DNA from: a virus
IMG/VR virus record: IMGVR_UViG_3300045003_000008
Coordinates: 1-47,970 of that record
Reading direction: 5' to 3' (one strand)
DNA: 47,970 nt
Shown in pieces: positions 22,407 to 28,660 of this stretch; positions within the stretch are counted from its first letter, which is position 1, and every line of letters begins with the position of its first letter. Position numbers and translations under genes: made by a program. The notes below the pieces were generated by a model. That model ran no database searches and was not told the origin of the DNA. It saw only the letters and a list, made by a program, of their open reading frames with translations.

Positions 22407-23531
22407 TTAGATGATGTTCTTGCAGAGTTCGAAGACTTCCTCGTCGTTATAACATTCCTCACAAAGGAAAGAGCCGCCGCTTTCCACCGTCTTAATAGGT
22501 GCGATGAATTCACCCCACATTATGTTGTTGTTACCACAAAAGACACAACCATCAGCAGTTATACGATTGAATTCTTTCTTGTTGATGATCTTGCCGTTGT
22601 GGTCTTTATACGGCGGACGGAACCGCCGGGTGTCAACCCGACGATCAAATGCCGATGTAGTCGCCGTACTCCGCTTCCCACCATGCTGCGTAGTCGTCGT
22701 TCTTCGGTCGAAAGGGAGAACGTTATCGCCGCTTGCGCCCCCGCGATTTCCGTGCCCACCATGGTAAGGTGACCAGTTCCCCCCGTAATAATGAACCACG
22801 GGGGGCGGCGGAGGAGGGCCTTTCATCTCCTCCTTCCTCGGTTGGCCGAACTTCTTGGAGATGCTGTCGGGGATTTCCCATTCGAAATGGTGGTCCACTT
22901 CGAGTTGATAGAACTCCCCATTCTCTAGTTCGACCTTGGATCGCTTGAGGACAAAGTCAAGGATGCCCGCCTCGGACCCCCAGATAAGGGTGCAACGGTC
23001 CTTCGAGTAAGCGTACCACAGCGGACGCTTCTCGTTTCGCAGCAGGTTGATGGTGTTCTTCGTGGCGTCGTACCACGTAAGAGCCCACGCCCCACGGAGC
23101 TTGTCGATGGTGTCCTTCAGACCGTTCTGGTTGATGTTGGAGAAGATCGCAGCGCTGTCGGTTCCGAGGTGCTCGTTGCCGTACAGCTCCTTGATCGAAG
23201 CCCGCTCCAACGTACCATTGTGAGCACCCACGACCTTCGGGAATGCGAAGGGATGGGCGTTCTCGATGGTGTGCTCACCGATAGTTGCATATCGGTTGTG
23301 GCCGATGATGCACTTCACAGGTGGGTTGATGGACTGTTTGTACTCGGGGTCCATAATCAGATTATGGGGACCACCCGGTTGCTTTACCAAGCCCACCTCG
23401 TTCTGGTAGCGTTTGACCGCTGCCATTCCAGTTGAATGGGCGCCGCGAAGACTGTCAACAATGAGTAGATCAGTAAAAGTGTCCTTCCAGTGGCTGGATG
23501 TGTCTCCAGCGATACCGACTAGTCCGCACAT
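22407..23531 (-). CDS. Class II (Ntn) glutamine amidotransferase with C-terminal zinc ribbon
   Basis: The 374-aa protein begins M-C-G-L-V-G-I-A-G with Cys2 as N-terminal nucleophile after Met removal. R-G-A-H-S-T-G, G-H-N-R-Y-A-T-I-G, A-H-N-G-T-L and G-T-D-S-A-A follow, as in GlmS/PurF-type domains that release ammonia from glutamine. There is no synthase domain. A Pro/Gly/His-rich linker (about 240-290) leads to a zinc ribbon (C-V-F-C ... C-E-E-C). The ammonia could feed the neighbouring ligases. Its start overlaps the 62-aa gene by 13 bases. Confidence 0.9.
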   Translation of the reverse strand: MCGLVGIAGDTSSHWKDTFTDLLIVDSLRGAHSTGMAAVKRYQNEVGLVKQPGGPHNLIMDPEYKQSINPPVKCIIGHNRYATIGEHTIENAHPFAFPKVVGAHNGTLERASIKELYGNEHLGTDSAAIFSNINQNGLKDTIDKLRGAWALTWYDATKNTINLLRNEKRPLWYAYSKDRCTLIWGSEAGILDFVLKRSKVELENGEFYQLEVDHHFEWEIPDSISKKFGQPRKEEMKGPPPPPPVVHYYGGNWSPYHGGHGNRGGASGDNVLPFDRRTTTTQHGGKRSTATTSAFDRRVDTRRFRPPYKDHNGKIINKKEFNRITADGCVFCGNNNIMWGEFIAPIKTVESGGSFLCEECYNDEEVFELCKNII

Positions 23532-23707
23532 TTAATTTCGCCGTTCTCCACGAGAAATCCATAGGCGATTGCCCAGGCACGATCACCATGGGCAACCCAT
23601 TGGCTGAGCAACGTGCCACCGTCCCGGACTTGGACAGAGCCCCACTCAGATTTGACTAGATCAGCTTTCGGTCGAACTCGCCTTACGGCTTCCCGACAAT
23701 AGTTCAC
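23519..23707 (-). CDS. Small protein of the amidoligase cluster, 62 aa
   Basis: The frame starts at GTG 23707 in a GTGA overlap with the class I amidotransferase stop and ends inside the class II amidotransferase start. The sequence has a helix (REAVRRVRPKADLV), then a beta hairpin with W-G-S-V-Q-V-R-D-G-G-T and W-A-I-A-Y-G-F-L-V. It could be a small stabilising partner of either amidotransferase. No family is recognised. Confidence 0.65.
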   Translation of the reverse strand: MNYCREAVRRVRPKADLVKSEWGSVQVRDGGTLLSQWVAHGDRAWAIAYGFLVENGEIKCAD

Positions 23708-24342
23708 GCAGCCGCCTTGTAGCAGCCTAGGAGCAGCTCCACGGACCAGTCGGCGAACTCGCTGCCCGGCATGTATTCCGGGTGCCCTTGGATGCACAGC
23801 GAGCGCGACTCCGGGTACCACACCGTCTCGATGTCATGGTTGGTGTCGTGGATGTCGTTAAGCGTGTCTTTCTCGGAGAACTTGTTCTTGGACTCCGAGG
23901 CCACCGCAATGACTGTTCCCTTATTGAGGTTGGGCCGCATCATCTGGTGGTGCGTGGACGAGATGAAGATGTTCTTCCCCGTTCTGAGGTCGAGCATCTT
24001 GTGGTACTTGCCGTGGTTGTCCACATGTTGCCATAGCGTACCGCCGTTGAGACAGTTGAGAAGCTGAGCACCACGACAGATGCCAAGGAAGAACTTGTCC
24101 CCAACATAGGTGTTGAAGATGTCGATCTCCTCGTCATCTCGCCTGGAGCGGAACGCGGGGATGCCACGGAAGGCTGGTGCCTCGCCGTAGATTTCCGTCC
24201 CGATGTCCGCACCGCCGTTGAAAACGATGATGTCCGCCAGATCGGGGTTTCGCACCTCCGACATCTGGTGAAGACGAAGAAGGTAGCTCATCGAGTCCTG
24301 GCCACCCCAATCTCCGATGGAGTAGAATTTCAGTCGTTGCAT
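23704..24342 (-). CDS. Class I glutamine amidotransferase-like hydrolase (peptidase C26 type)
   Basis: This 212-aa protein has the class I amidotransferase triad: nucleophile elbow G-I-C-R-G-A-Q (Cys89), and G-H-P-E-Y (His187, Glu189). F-N-G-G-A-D-I-G near residue 42 and S-T-H-H-Q-M match the PuuD/gamma-glutamyl hydrolase branch, which cleaves gamma-glutamyl bonds. It could release ammonia or trim a gamma-glutamyl group made by the nearby ligases. AAGGGG lies 5 bases before the ATG. Confidence 0.88.
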   Translation of the reverse strand: MQRLKFYSIGDWGGQDSMSYLLRLHQMSEVRNPDLADIIVFNGGADIGTEIYGEAPAFRGIPAFRSRRDDEEIDIFNTYVGDKFFLGICRGAQLLNCLNGGTLWQHVDNHGKYHKMLDLRTGKNIFISSTHHQMMRPNLNKGTVIAVASESKNKFSEKDTLNDIHDTNHDIETVWYPESRSLCIQGHPEYMPGSEFADWSVELLLGCYKAAA

Positions 24343-24351
24343 GTCTTCCCC

Positions 24352-25284
24352 TTAGAAGTCATCGTCAATGTCATCATCCCAGTCGGGATCATCATCGTCA
24401 TCAACATCATCATCGTCAGCAAGATCAACAAGAAGATCATCTTCTTCATCGTCTGGCACAGCTTGGGCAAAGCTATCGACCATATGTTGGATGGTTGATT
24501 TCTCCCCAACCTTGGTGAACCCAAAGAAATCGGACAATTCCTTGACCGTTTTACCGATCAGGGCCTGACCTTCCGTCTGTTTAATTGACCCCCAAATCTT
24601 ATTGGTGGGGCGACAAGAACGAGGGTTCTTTTTATAGTTCTCGGAGAACTGCTTGACCAGCGGCTCCCCGAATAGGATAGGCTTCCACGCGGACGTGGGG
24701 TCGATCCAAAAGTGTCCAGACGGACAATGGATTTGATGTAGCTTCCACCCCCAAGGATCACCCTCAGGTAGCTTCAGGCCGTCAACATCGTAGACGTTTC
24801 CACCATACGAGATACGACAGGCGATCAACCATGCTAACGTCTCATCAACGCCAGCGGCGGAGAGCTTATCCCAAAAAGGCAACATGTACGGATATTCAAC
24901 GGGAACCCGAGTTGCAATGCAAAAGTTGTAAATGACGTTCGAGGGCCAAGTGTCTAGCTTGGTGCAACGAACATAATACTTCTGCTCACCATCAACCTCG
25001 ATGCTTTCGAGACTAATGCGATCGCGGAACGCTCGGAACGGTCCGTCGATAAGGAAAGTGATATAAGACAGATCGAGTGGTTCAGACATCGGAATACTGG
25101 TAATTATTTGATCGTAACAACCAGGTTTGTGATACTGCATCTGTGCGTGACAAATAGCAGTCCAATGATGTTCAGCCTTTGCCAGATCGTCGGTGAAGAC
25201 GAACCAACTACACGGACTGGCTTTTGAAAGTTGAGGATACGTTTTAACGAGCTGCTCAGTTAGTTCGCGCTCGCGTGGGATCAT
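24352..25284 (-). CDS. Uncharacterised protein with SSB-like acidic C-terminal tip, 310 aa
   Basis: Residues 1-270 form a mixed alpha-beta domain with many aromatic residues and several Cys/His (for example W-K-L-H-Q-I-H-C-P-S-G-H-F-W), but no family I know. The last 35 residues are mostly Asp and Glu and end D-D-I-D-D-D-F. A terminal Phe after an acidic run is the hallmark of bacterial SSB and T7 gp2.5 tails that dock onto DNA-metabolism proteins. The gene starts directly after the preceding stop and lies in the amidoligase operon. The acidic tail might bind SSB partners or be a carboxylate-rich substrate for the ligases; both are inference. Confidence 0.8.
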   Translation of the reverse strand: MIPRERELTEQLVKTYPQLSKASPCSWFVFTDDLAKAEHHWTAICHAQMQYHKPGCYDQIITSIPMSEPLDLSYITFLIDGPFRAFRDRISLESIEVDGEQKYYVRCTKLDTWPSNVIYNFCIATRVPVEYPYMLPFWDKLSAAGVDETLAWLIACRISYGGNVYDVDGLKLPEGDPWGWKLHQIHCPSGHFWIDPTSAWKPILFGEPLVKQFSENYKKNPRSCRPTNKIWGSIKQTEGQALIGKTVKELSDFFGFTKVGEKSTIQHMVDSFAQAVPDDEEDDLLVDLADDDDVDDDDDPDWDDDIDDDF

Positions 25285-25701
25285 TTAGGCGTTGACGACC
25301 TTTCCCTCGTTGATGGGGTCGGAGACGAAGCTGTTGCTCTCGTCGCGGATGAAGAAGCCCTGGGGCCCACCCCGCGGCTTGGCGGTGCCTAGACGAACGA
25401 AGCCGGCCTTGGCGATCACGTCCATGATCTTCTTGGAGCCCATCTGAGCGCTGTTGAGCGTCAAGAAGGTTAGTTTGGGCTTCATGGTCTCGTAGGAGAA
25501 GACCTGATGGTCAGGGATGGACGTGTTGAGAACGCCGTTGATCTGTTCGAGAAGGTCCTCCTCGGACAGCATATGGACGTTCTTGAAGCCGGAGATAATG
25601 CGAGCACCACAGCACAGCGGCCACAGTTGGGTGCGCATCTCATCGGGGTAATGCCCCGGGTAGGACGGACCGAACTTGGCGGGGACCTCAGCTTTAGCCA
25701 T
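25285..25701 (-). CDS. Hypothetical protein, 138 aa
   Basis: The ATG at 25701 has AAGGA 9 bases upstream. The sequence contains L-W-P-L-C-C-G-A-R-I-I-S-G-F near the start and a F-V-R-L-G-T-A-K-P-R-G-G-P-Q-G-F-F strand-turn-strand near the end. I do not recognise the fold. It directly precedes the acidic-tail protein and shares its operon, so it may be a partner of that protein. Confidence 0.75.
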   Translation of the reverse strand: MAKAEVPAKFGPSYPGHYPDEMRTQLWPLCCGARIISGFKNVHMLSEEDLLEQINGVLNTSIPDHQVFSYETMKPKLTFLTLNSAQMGSKKIMDVIAKAGFVRLGTAKPRGGPQGFFIRDESNSFVSDPINEGKVVNA

Positions 25702-25794
25702 GACGATGTTCCTTTTGCTATCGTCGTGTTGACGTGGTTCTCCTCGTGCGTGTGAAAGACAACAAATAATTAAAGGGAAAAGATTGCCTCGCGA

Positions 25795-26193
25795 TCAGTT
25801 ATCGCTGGAGGTCTTGTTGCCGGCTTCAGCCTCGTTCTTCGAGATTTGCTTGTCGAGCCAGCTTTCGAGGGCCTTCTCGGCCTTACCGACGACTGGTGCC
25901 TTGATGACCTGTTCGCCGAGTTGGGACGCTGCGATGGCGTACATGGTATCCTTGGACGGACACAAAGCTGCCAGTAGAAGACATAGAAAGACTAAGAAAG
26001 CCAATACACCAACATTCTTAGGCTTTTTGGCGTCCCTGTCCTCTTTGGACGAGTAACGATTATCGCACTCAGCCCAATAAGGTATCCATCGCATTATGCT
26101 GAAAACCAGCAGCGCAAGTCCAGCGAAGATGAACAGAGGTCCCAGGTTCTCCAAGACGTTGGCTGTGTAGATCAGCCAGGAAAGATAGTTCAT
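25795..26193 (-). CDS. Conserved phage membrane protein, 132 aa
   Basis: Two hydrophobic helices (about residues 14-37 and 63-83) flank a charged Cys- and Arg-containing loop. A C-terminal P-S-K-D-T-M-Y-A-I-A-A-S-Q-L-G-E helix and a W-L-D-K-Q-I segment follow. I recall this layout, with the M-Y-A-I-A-A-S segment, from several podovirus genomes; its role is unknown. ATG 26193 (AAAGGA upstream) is preferred over a longer frame that reads into the leader. It is the first gene after the 26.3-kb promoter. Confidence 0.75.
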   Translation of the reverse strand: MNYLSWLIYTANVLENLGPLFIFAGLALLVFSIMRWIPYWAECDNRYSSKEDRDAKKPKNVGVLAFLVFLCLLLAALCPSKDTMYAIAASQLGEQVIKAPVVGKAEKALESWLDKQISKNEAEAGNKTSSDN

Positions 26194-26316
26194 GGGAATT
26201 GTATCCTTTGACAGCGAATGTCTCAGCGGTATCAAAGGAAAAGTTGAGGGGGAGAATGCTCTCAAACCCCTCAAAGGGAAGATAGTTATAGGTATATTAC
26301 CGGGGGCATAAAAAGG

Positions 26317-26344
26317 ATTATACCCCGAAAATCAGACCTGTCAA
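26317..26344 (-). promoter_or_regulatory. Consensus sigma70 promoter for the amidoligase operon
   Basis: On the minus strand TTGACA (26344-26339) and TATAAT (26322-26317), 16 bases apart, lie about 125 bases before the membrane protein gene. It is the only perfect hexamer pair facing into the 26.2-12.3 kb block and so probably drives the amidoligase cluster and the replication genes. It starts within the 3' end of a 35-aa gene. Confidence 0.82.
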
Positions 26345-26448
26345 GAGGTCCAACACCAAATGGCCCAAATGATCAGGCCCCACAGACCGAAAGACAAGCC
26401 ACCAGATAGAAATACGGCTTGAATACCGTTAAACTTCTGGTCGTTCAC
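26341..26448 (-). CDS. Single-span membrane micro-protein, 35 aa
   Basis: The frame runs from GTG 26448 (GTGA overlap with the preceding gene) to TGA 26341. Residues 11-32 form a Leu/Gly/Trp-rich transmembrane helix. AATCC-rich sequence gives only a weak binding site, so translation would rely on coupling. The promoter -35 box overlaps its stop. Function is unknown. Confidence 0.6.
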   Translation of the reverse strand: MNDQKFNGIQAVFLSGGLSFGLWGLIIWAIWCWTS

Positions 26449-26654
26449 TTAATCCTCCAGACTAACAACAGGCGGTCCACCCGCACCGTCCTGTAACGTC
26501 TGATACCGTCGTGATTGATCTTGTACAACTCTTGTCGGAGTTGCTTCATCTCTTTCTCGGACAATTCGAATTCAACCCCAAGGCTGAGCGGAATTGACGC
26601 GATTTCTCGCTCGTTAGGCAGACGTGTGAAGTGGTGCGGGTTTCTGGCCAGCAT
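26445..26654 (-). CDS. Hypothetical early protein, 69 aa
   Basis: AGGGA lies 5 bases before ATG 26654. The protein has a basic N terminus, a Leu/Glu helix (LSEKEMKQLRQELYKINHD) and a basic beta-like end (RTVRVDRLLLVWRIK). It lies just downstream of one copy of a repeated regulatory element (26682-26719). No family is recognised. Small basic early proteins often target host enzymes, but that is only a general expectation. Confidence 0.65.
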   Translation of the reverse strand: MLARNPHHFTRLPNEREIASIPLSLGVEFELSEKEMKQLRQELYKINHDGIRRYRTVRVDRLLLVWRIK

Positions 26655-26681
26655 GTTTATCCCTAAAACTTGGCTAAAACG

Positions 26682-26719
26682 AGGGAGTAGGACAGTTTAA
26701 TGACTTATCCCAGGTCAAG
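26682..26719. repeat. Regulatory direct repeat, copy A
   Basis: An 18-base block (agggagtaggacagttta) and a second block ending cccaggtca recur at 27470-27510. The distance between blocks differs by about four bases. Both copies sit 20-30 bases upstream of a leftward gene, suggesting a protein-binding or promoter element rather than a mobile repeat. Confidence 0.7.
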
Positions 26720-26727
26720 CGCGCATT

Positions 26728-27033
26728 CTACGCGGCGACAGCGTTGGCCGTCTCGCCGGCGAACTTCTGCGCCAGCGCCTTCTTGGCGTTTTCGAGGTAC
26801 TCATCAACCTCGGCGTCATTGGCGACCATGGTTTCGACCGTATGGCCGTTATGCATGGCCCACCAGTGGTGGTTTTGGAGCCAGTTGCGGGTGCCGTAGT
26901 GGTACATGTCGACCACCCTCGTTCCGATCTGCTTTCCGTCCTGGTTGTACGTGTTGACCGTGACGAAGAGATTGCGGTTTTGCGGGGCGGCGGCACATTG
27001 AGCGGCGTCCTGCGACTGGACTTGCGTGAGCAT
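26728..27033 (-). CDS. Hypothetical early protein, 101 aa
   Basis: ATG 27033 is 9 bases after AAGGA and is preferred over ATG 27081. The protein has a beta strand L-F-V-T-V-N-T-Y-N-Q-D-G, an unusual aromatic/His cluster (NHHWWAMHNGH) and an Ala/Lys-rich C-terminal helix. Its DNA is G+C-rich compared with neighbours. No domain is recognised. Confidence 0.65.
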   Translation of the reverse strand: MLTQVQSQDAAQCAAAPQNRNLFVTVNTYNQDGKQIGTRVVDMYHYGTRNWLQNHHWWAMHNGHTVETMVANDAEVDEYLENAKKALAQKFAGETANAVAA

Positions 27034-27178
27034 GATACCCATTCCTTGATGCGAGAGTGTTGAGTTTCCGCCCGTCAACATAAGTGACGGTTAAAAAAGA
27101 TACCCAAACGTAAATCTCAGCAAGTCCAAGGTAGCGTGGGTTATAAAGTAGTTCGTAATGCCCCCCACTTACTACTAC

Positions 27179-27448
27179 TTAGGGCCTGCGGGCAGTCAGC
27201 TCCCTGATGACTTCTTCCTCGTTATTCCATTTGGCGTAAGGGTAAATACCCTTCACCATTTGGTTCAAGTACTTGCCCACACTTTCTGCGTGAACTAGAT
27301 CGACATAGACATCCATGCCGACATCCTCATACGAGTAGAGGCCGCCATTGTGAAACCGTACCACCATCAGTTTCGTCGGTTCATCATAGGCGACTGCCCG
27401 GACATTGGAACTATCCACCTCCGTCCAGGCAAGTTTAGGTTGGGCCAT
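27179..27448 (-). CDS. KTSC domain protein, 89 aa
   Basis: Almost the whole protein is a KTSC domain: V-D-S-S-N-V-R-A-V-A-Y-D, a V-R-F-H-N-G-G-L-Y-S-Y strand-turn and A-E-S-V-G-K-Y-L-N-Q. KTSC domains are small RNA-metabolism-associated modules named after lysyl-tRNA synthetase-like contexts, and biochemical roles are poorly known. It is preceded by copy B of the regulatory repeat. As an early gene it may bind host RNA or an RNA-processing protein (inference). Confidence 0.88.
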   Translation of the reverse strand: MAQPKLAWTEVDSSNVRAVAYDEPTKLMVVRFHNGGLYSYEDVGMDVYVDLVHAESVGKYLNQMVKGIYPYAKWNNEEEVIRELTARRP

Positions 27449-27469
27449 TAACAGCGCCTTCCACAGTTT

Positions 27470-27510
27470 AGGGAGTAGGGCAGTTTATTTTCAGGACATG
27501 CCCCAGGTCA
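27470..27510. repeat. Regulatory direct repeat, copy B
   Basis: This is the counterpart of 26682-26719: 17 of 18 bases match in the first block, and most of the second (ending cccaggtca) match. It lies 22 bases upstream of the KTSC gene. Confidence 0.7.
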
Positions 27511-27604
27511 CTGGCACTGATAAGCCAAAGTGGCGCGAACCCATTCGCCGCGCAAAATACGCTGCACAGTGCGGTTTGAACACGGATCACCTCAGTGTTC
27601 ACCT

Positions 27605-27625
27605 AAGTATTCACGCTGAATACTT
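27605..27625. promoter_or_regulatory. Operator-like palindrome with extra half-site
   Basis: AAGTATTCA-CGC-TGAATACTT is a perfect 9-base inverted repeat. TGAATACT recurs at 27629-27636 and a related GTGTTCA lies just upstream. This is typical of a dimeric repressor site in the non-coding gap between the 60-aa gene and the KTSC gene. Confidence 0.6.
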
Positions 27626-27649
27626 GAATGAATACTGATTTAACCCCGT

Positions 27650-27832
27650 TCAATCCTTAAACGATTGAGCAGCCTCCTTCACAGCCCCAAGCAGCCAGCC
27701 AAGCTGTTCAGGGTCGTCAACGACAATGATAATCTCATTACCGTCCTTATCCTCAAACTTTACCCACCTCGAACTATTCGTTCGATGGAAAGACACAAGG
27801 GTTGTGTGCTGCATTGTTGAGGTGACAGACAT
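27650..27832 (-). CDS. Hypothetical early protein, 60 aa
   Basis: ATG 27832 shares one base with the previous stop. Residues 14-40 form a beta hairpin (SRWVKFEDKDGNEIIIVVDD), followed by a helix P-E-Q-L-G-W-L-L-G-A-V-K-E-A. Small size and tight coupling fit the early gene set. Function is unknown. Confidence 0.65.
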   Translation of the reverse strand: MSVTSTMQHTTLVSFHRTNSSRWVKFEDKDGNEIIIVVDDPEQLGWLLGAVKEAAQSFKD

Positions 27833-28035
27833 CAGTGATGACTCGCCCTCTTTTCGCAGATGGCCCAAATCTTTTCAGCCGTCTCATCATCCACCCGTAG
27901 CAGAAAGCCAACGGGATCGGACCTGAACGCACCCCAACGTGGGTCGTTACGTTCCAGACAACCAGCCTGGATTAGGTCAAAGAAATCAAGACAATGAAGT
28001 GTCCTGACTCTATTGAGGAATAGGTGGAGATCCAT
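27832..28035 (-). CDS. Conserved hypothetical early protein, 67 aa
   Basis: The start M-D-L-H-L-F-L-N-R-V-R-T-L at ATG 28035 has GGGA 9 bases upstream; longer in-frame starts lack a site. The pattern 'D-x-x-R-W-x-A-F-R-x-x-P-x-x-F-L-L-R-V-D-x-E-T-A-x-K-I-W' resembles a small phage protein I have seen beside early genes. It is probably helical. Function is unknown. Confidence 0.7.
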   Translation of the reverse strand: MDLHLFLNRVRTLHCLDFFDLIQAGCLERNDPRWGAFRSDPVGFLLRVDDETAEKIWAICEKRASHH

Positions 28036-28154
28036 GTAATACGTTCCCATTGATGGGGGAGAGTGCATGGCCACCCCGTCGTCGGGCATTCACCATCCTG
28101 GGCCGCCTCATTTAGGGGGGCAGAAGCGGGTGGGGTACGCGGATGGTTATCCAT
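27972..28154 (-). CDS. Possible overlapping hypothetical protein, 60 aa
   Basis: This frame from ATG 28154 (GGTGAG upstream) overlaps the 67-aa gene by 64 bases. The first 40 residues look protein-like, with two Cys, three Trp and many Pro. The overlapping end is Ser/Thr/Ile-rich and may be chance read-through of the neighbour's other frame. Kept as doubtful. Confidence 0.35.
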   Translation of the reverse strand: MDNHPRTPPASAPLNEAAQDGECPTTGWPCTLPHQWERITWISTYSSIESGHFIVLISLT

Positions 28155-28167
28155 GCACTCACCGCAA

Positions 28168-28260
28168 TCAACGTGGATGCAGTGTGATCCAGACGGCCAG
28201 TAATACGACCATGATAAAGACTAATGACTCAAGTGAGTTGAGTAACTGTTTCCGTCTCAC
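28168..28260 (-). CDS. Membrane micro-protein, 30 aa
   Basis: The frame begins at GTG 28260 in a GTGA overlap. A basic start (MRRKQ) is followed by one transmembrane helix (VFIMVVLLAVWITL) and H-P-R at the end. The coupling and topology support a small membrane peptide. Function is unknown. Confidence 0.5.
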   Translation of the reverse strand: MRRKQLLNSLESLVFIMVVLLAVWITLHPR

Positions 28261-28361
28261 TTGATGCTCACAATCACATTGGCGACCTTGTGGAGGTAAT
28301 GAGCGGCCTCATTGACCTCATAACCAGCCCACAACAGGGCGGCGAGCATCAAGTATCGCAT
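28257..28361 (-). CDS. Secreted or membrane micro-protein, 34 aa
   Basis: ATG 28361 lies just inside the end of the preceding frame, with AAAGGGG about 14 bases upstream. A hydrophobic N-terminal helix (LMLAALLWAGYEV) is followed by an amphipathic His-containing helix. It is coupled by GTGA to the next micro-protein. Confidence 0.5.
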   Translation of the reverse strand: MRYLMLAALLWAGYEVNEAAHYLHKVANVIVSIK

Positions 28362-28639
28362 TGTTGATCGTTCCCCTTTTTATGGGTTGATGTTATGCGA
28401 CCCAACAATTGAGTACCGTTGTCAAACGCAACGGAAAGGAAATCAGCCATGTGTGTGGCCGCCTCCTCAATGGTTTCCAGACGCTTGCCTGACATTTGCC
28501 AGTCATTACGTCCTGGCCATTGTATTTCAAATGTGTATGCCAAGACAAAACCCCCATTGATGGGACGAAGACAACCAAATGTCTTGGTGCAATCAATGTT
28601 AATTGCGTGGGTGGTCAGGGGTTGGGGACTACTAACCAC
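28349..28639 (-). CDS. Hypothetical early protein, up to 96 aa
   Basis: The longest frame starts at GTG 28639, inside a 14-bp inverted repeat. A TTG at 28543 with a G-rich site (giving 64 aa beginning L-A-Y-T-F-E-I-Q-W-P) may be the real start. The protein core has a beta strand YTFEIQWPG, a helix ETIEEAATHMADFL and a Gly-rich end. No family is recognised. Confidence 0.6.
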   Translation of the reverse strand: MVSSPQPLTTHAINIDCTKTFGCLRPINGGFVLAYTFEIQWPGRNDWQMSGKRLETIEEAATHMADFLSVAFDNGTQLLGRITSTHKKGNDQQCDT

Positions 28640-28648
28640 CCACGCAAT
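28602..28648. promoter_or_regulatory. Perfect 14-bp inverted repeat (RNA hairpin)
   Basis: ATTGCGTGGGTGGT (28602-28615) and its exact complement (28635-28648) enclose a 19-base loop. It follows the stop of the 214-aa gene. There is no T-run on either side, so it looks more like an RNA-processing, attenuation or mRNA-stability hairpin than a classical terminator. Confidence 0.75.
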
Positions 28649-28660
28649 CGTTAGCAGATG

